This document shows, one piece after another, positions 4,771-5,245 of a stretch of DNA of 5,245 nt. The position numbers and the translations under genes are program-made. The notes beneath the pieces are model-generated. The model had not been told where the DNA came from. It did no database searches and was given only the letters and a program-made list of their open reading frames with translations. Position 1 is the first letter of the stretch. The number at the start of each line of letters is the position of its first letter. Source of the stretch: Streptococcus oralis (lineage in GTDB: Bacteria > Bacillota > Bacilli > Lactobacillales > Streptococcaceae); the NCBI GenBank assembly GCA_937930605.1, contig CALHBZ010000116.1:1-5245 (forward strand), read 5' to 3'.

Positions 4771-5245
4771 ATGTCACAAGTTACTTTATCAAACCAGTCA
4801 ACCTGGTCAAGCAAACTAAAGGCAATGGGGCCAGGAATCCTAATGGCTTCCGCTGCAGTCGGAGGTTCTCACATCGTATCCTCCACTCAAGCTGGCGGTT
4901 CTTATGGATGGTCTCTGCTTCTCTTGGTTATCTTGGCCAATGTTTTTAAATATCCATTTTTCCGTTTTGGTGCTGAATACACAGCAGATACTGGAAAGAC
5001 CTTGGTCGAAGGCTATGCTGAAAAAGGCAAGCTCTATCTCTGGATTTTCTTTATCCTCAATGTCTTCTCTGCTATGGTCAATACAGCTGGGGTCGCTATC
5101 CTTTGCTCCGCCATCATCGCTAGCGCTTTTCCAATGATTGGTCTTAGCATCACTCAATGGTCCCTCATTCTTGTTGCAGTCATTTGGGCCATGCTGCTCT
5201 TTGGTGGCTACAAACTATTGGATGGTATGGCAAAATGGATCATGT
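4771..5245 (+). CDS. Nramp-superfamily transporter with altered TM1 motif, N-terminal part, cut by the window edge
   Basis: Membrane transporter of the Nramp/MntH fold (LeuT-like); members move divalent metals with protons, but the substrate of this branch is not known to me. Only 158 codons are present, about a third of the usual length. The entry GPGILMASAA (20-29) starts TM1. At the TM1 unwound position, where MntH has DPGN, this protein has GGSH (31-34) followed by IVSSTQAGG. TM2 is about 47-66 with the FKYPFFRFG end, TM3 about 89-117, TM4 about 130-150. The HIVSSTQAG and FKYP features fit the Nramp-related group found in many bacteria rather than true MntH. Start ATG 4771 has GGGAG at 4758-4762, 8 nt upstream. 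It has its own promoter and a likely operator. Calling it mntH would overstate the evidence. Confidence 0.88.
   Translation, partial: MSQVTLSNQSTWSSKLKAMGPGILMASAAVGGSHIVSSTQAGGSYGWSLLLLVILANVFKYPFFRFGAEYTADTGKTLVEGYAEKGKLYLWIFFILNVFSAMVNTAGVAILCSAIIASAFPMIGLSITQWSLILVAVIWAMLLFGGYKLLDGMAKWIM

Noticed and set aside
4840..5157. Open frames on both strands (also 4904-5137) inside the transporter gene
   Set aside because: The Nramp-type frame has a clear ribosome binding site, membrane segments and family motifs. The others are out-of-frame shadows.

Overview
The window looks like chromosomal DNA of an AT-rich, low-GC Gram-positive bacterium. It most likely comes from an oral streptococcus of the mitis/pneumoniae group. 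Three things point there: the gene order mutS(hexA)-argR-argS, the AAGGAG-type ribosome binding sites, and the extended -10 promoters (TGnTATAAT type). Species cannot be fixed from the sequence alone.

Left part (1-2069): on the minus strand, argR is followed 50 bp later by mutS, whose N-terminal 475 codons are in the window. The two are probably cotranscribed from an extended -10 promoter in the 146-bp argR/argS divergent region. That region also carries two ARG-box-like sequences, one of which overlaps the argR -35. The ArgR protein lacks the aspartate pair that binds arginine in classical ArgR, so it is probably a paralogue that works with a separate arginine sensor. argS (2070-3758, plus strand) is a complete arginyl-tRNA synthetase.

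Middle (3759-4324): this 566-bp non-coding interval holds the most unusual content. Just after argS there is a strong hairpin without a T-tract. It is followed by an ordered array of stem-loops (3801 to about 4170) built on a 200-bp direct-repeat offset. Three modules have an identical 16-7-16 geometry: 16-nt arm, 7-nt loop ending TCG, 16-nt arm. The arms are unrelated in sequence outside the constant inner AAAT/ATTT but are self-complementary in each copy. All three sit between the same two boxes, CGCTTYACTA and GTCGTAA. Two further hairpin classes alternate with them: one with a TATAT/TATAA loop, one with an AAA loop. A fourth copy is truncated. This is conserved structure on variable sequence, and I cannot match it to the pneumococcal BOX, RUP or SPRITE repeats as I remember them.

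Right part (4260-5245): an intrinsic terminator (4260-4290) precedes a small gene for an 81-residue single-pass membrane protein of unknown function, which ends in its own terminator. After that comes a promoter region with CodY-box-like sequences and a 6-4-6 inverted repeat. It leads into the first 158 codons of an Nramp-superfamily transporter in which TM1 has GGSH where metal-transporting Nramps have DPGN. Apart from the argR-mutS pair, and the possible regulatory link between ArgR and arginine-related genes, the genes look like neighbouring housekeeping units and not one pathway.
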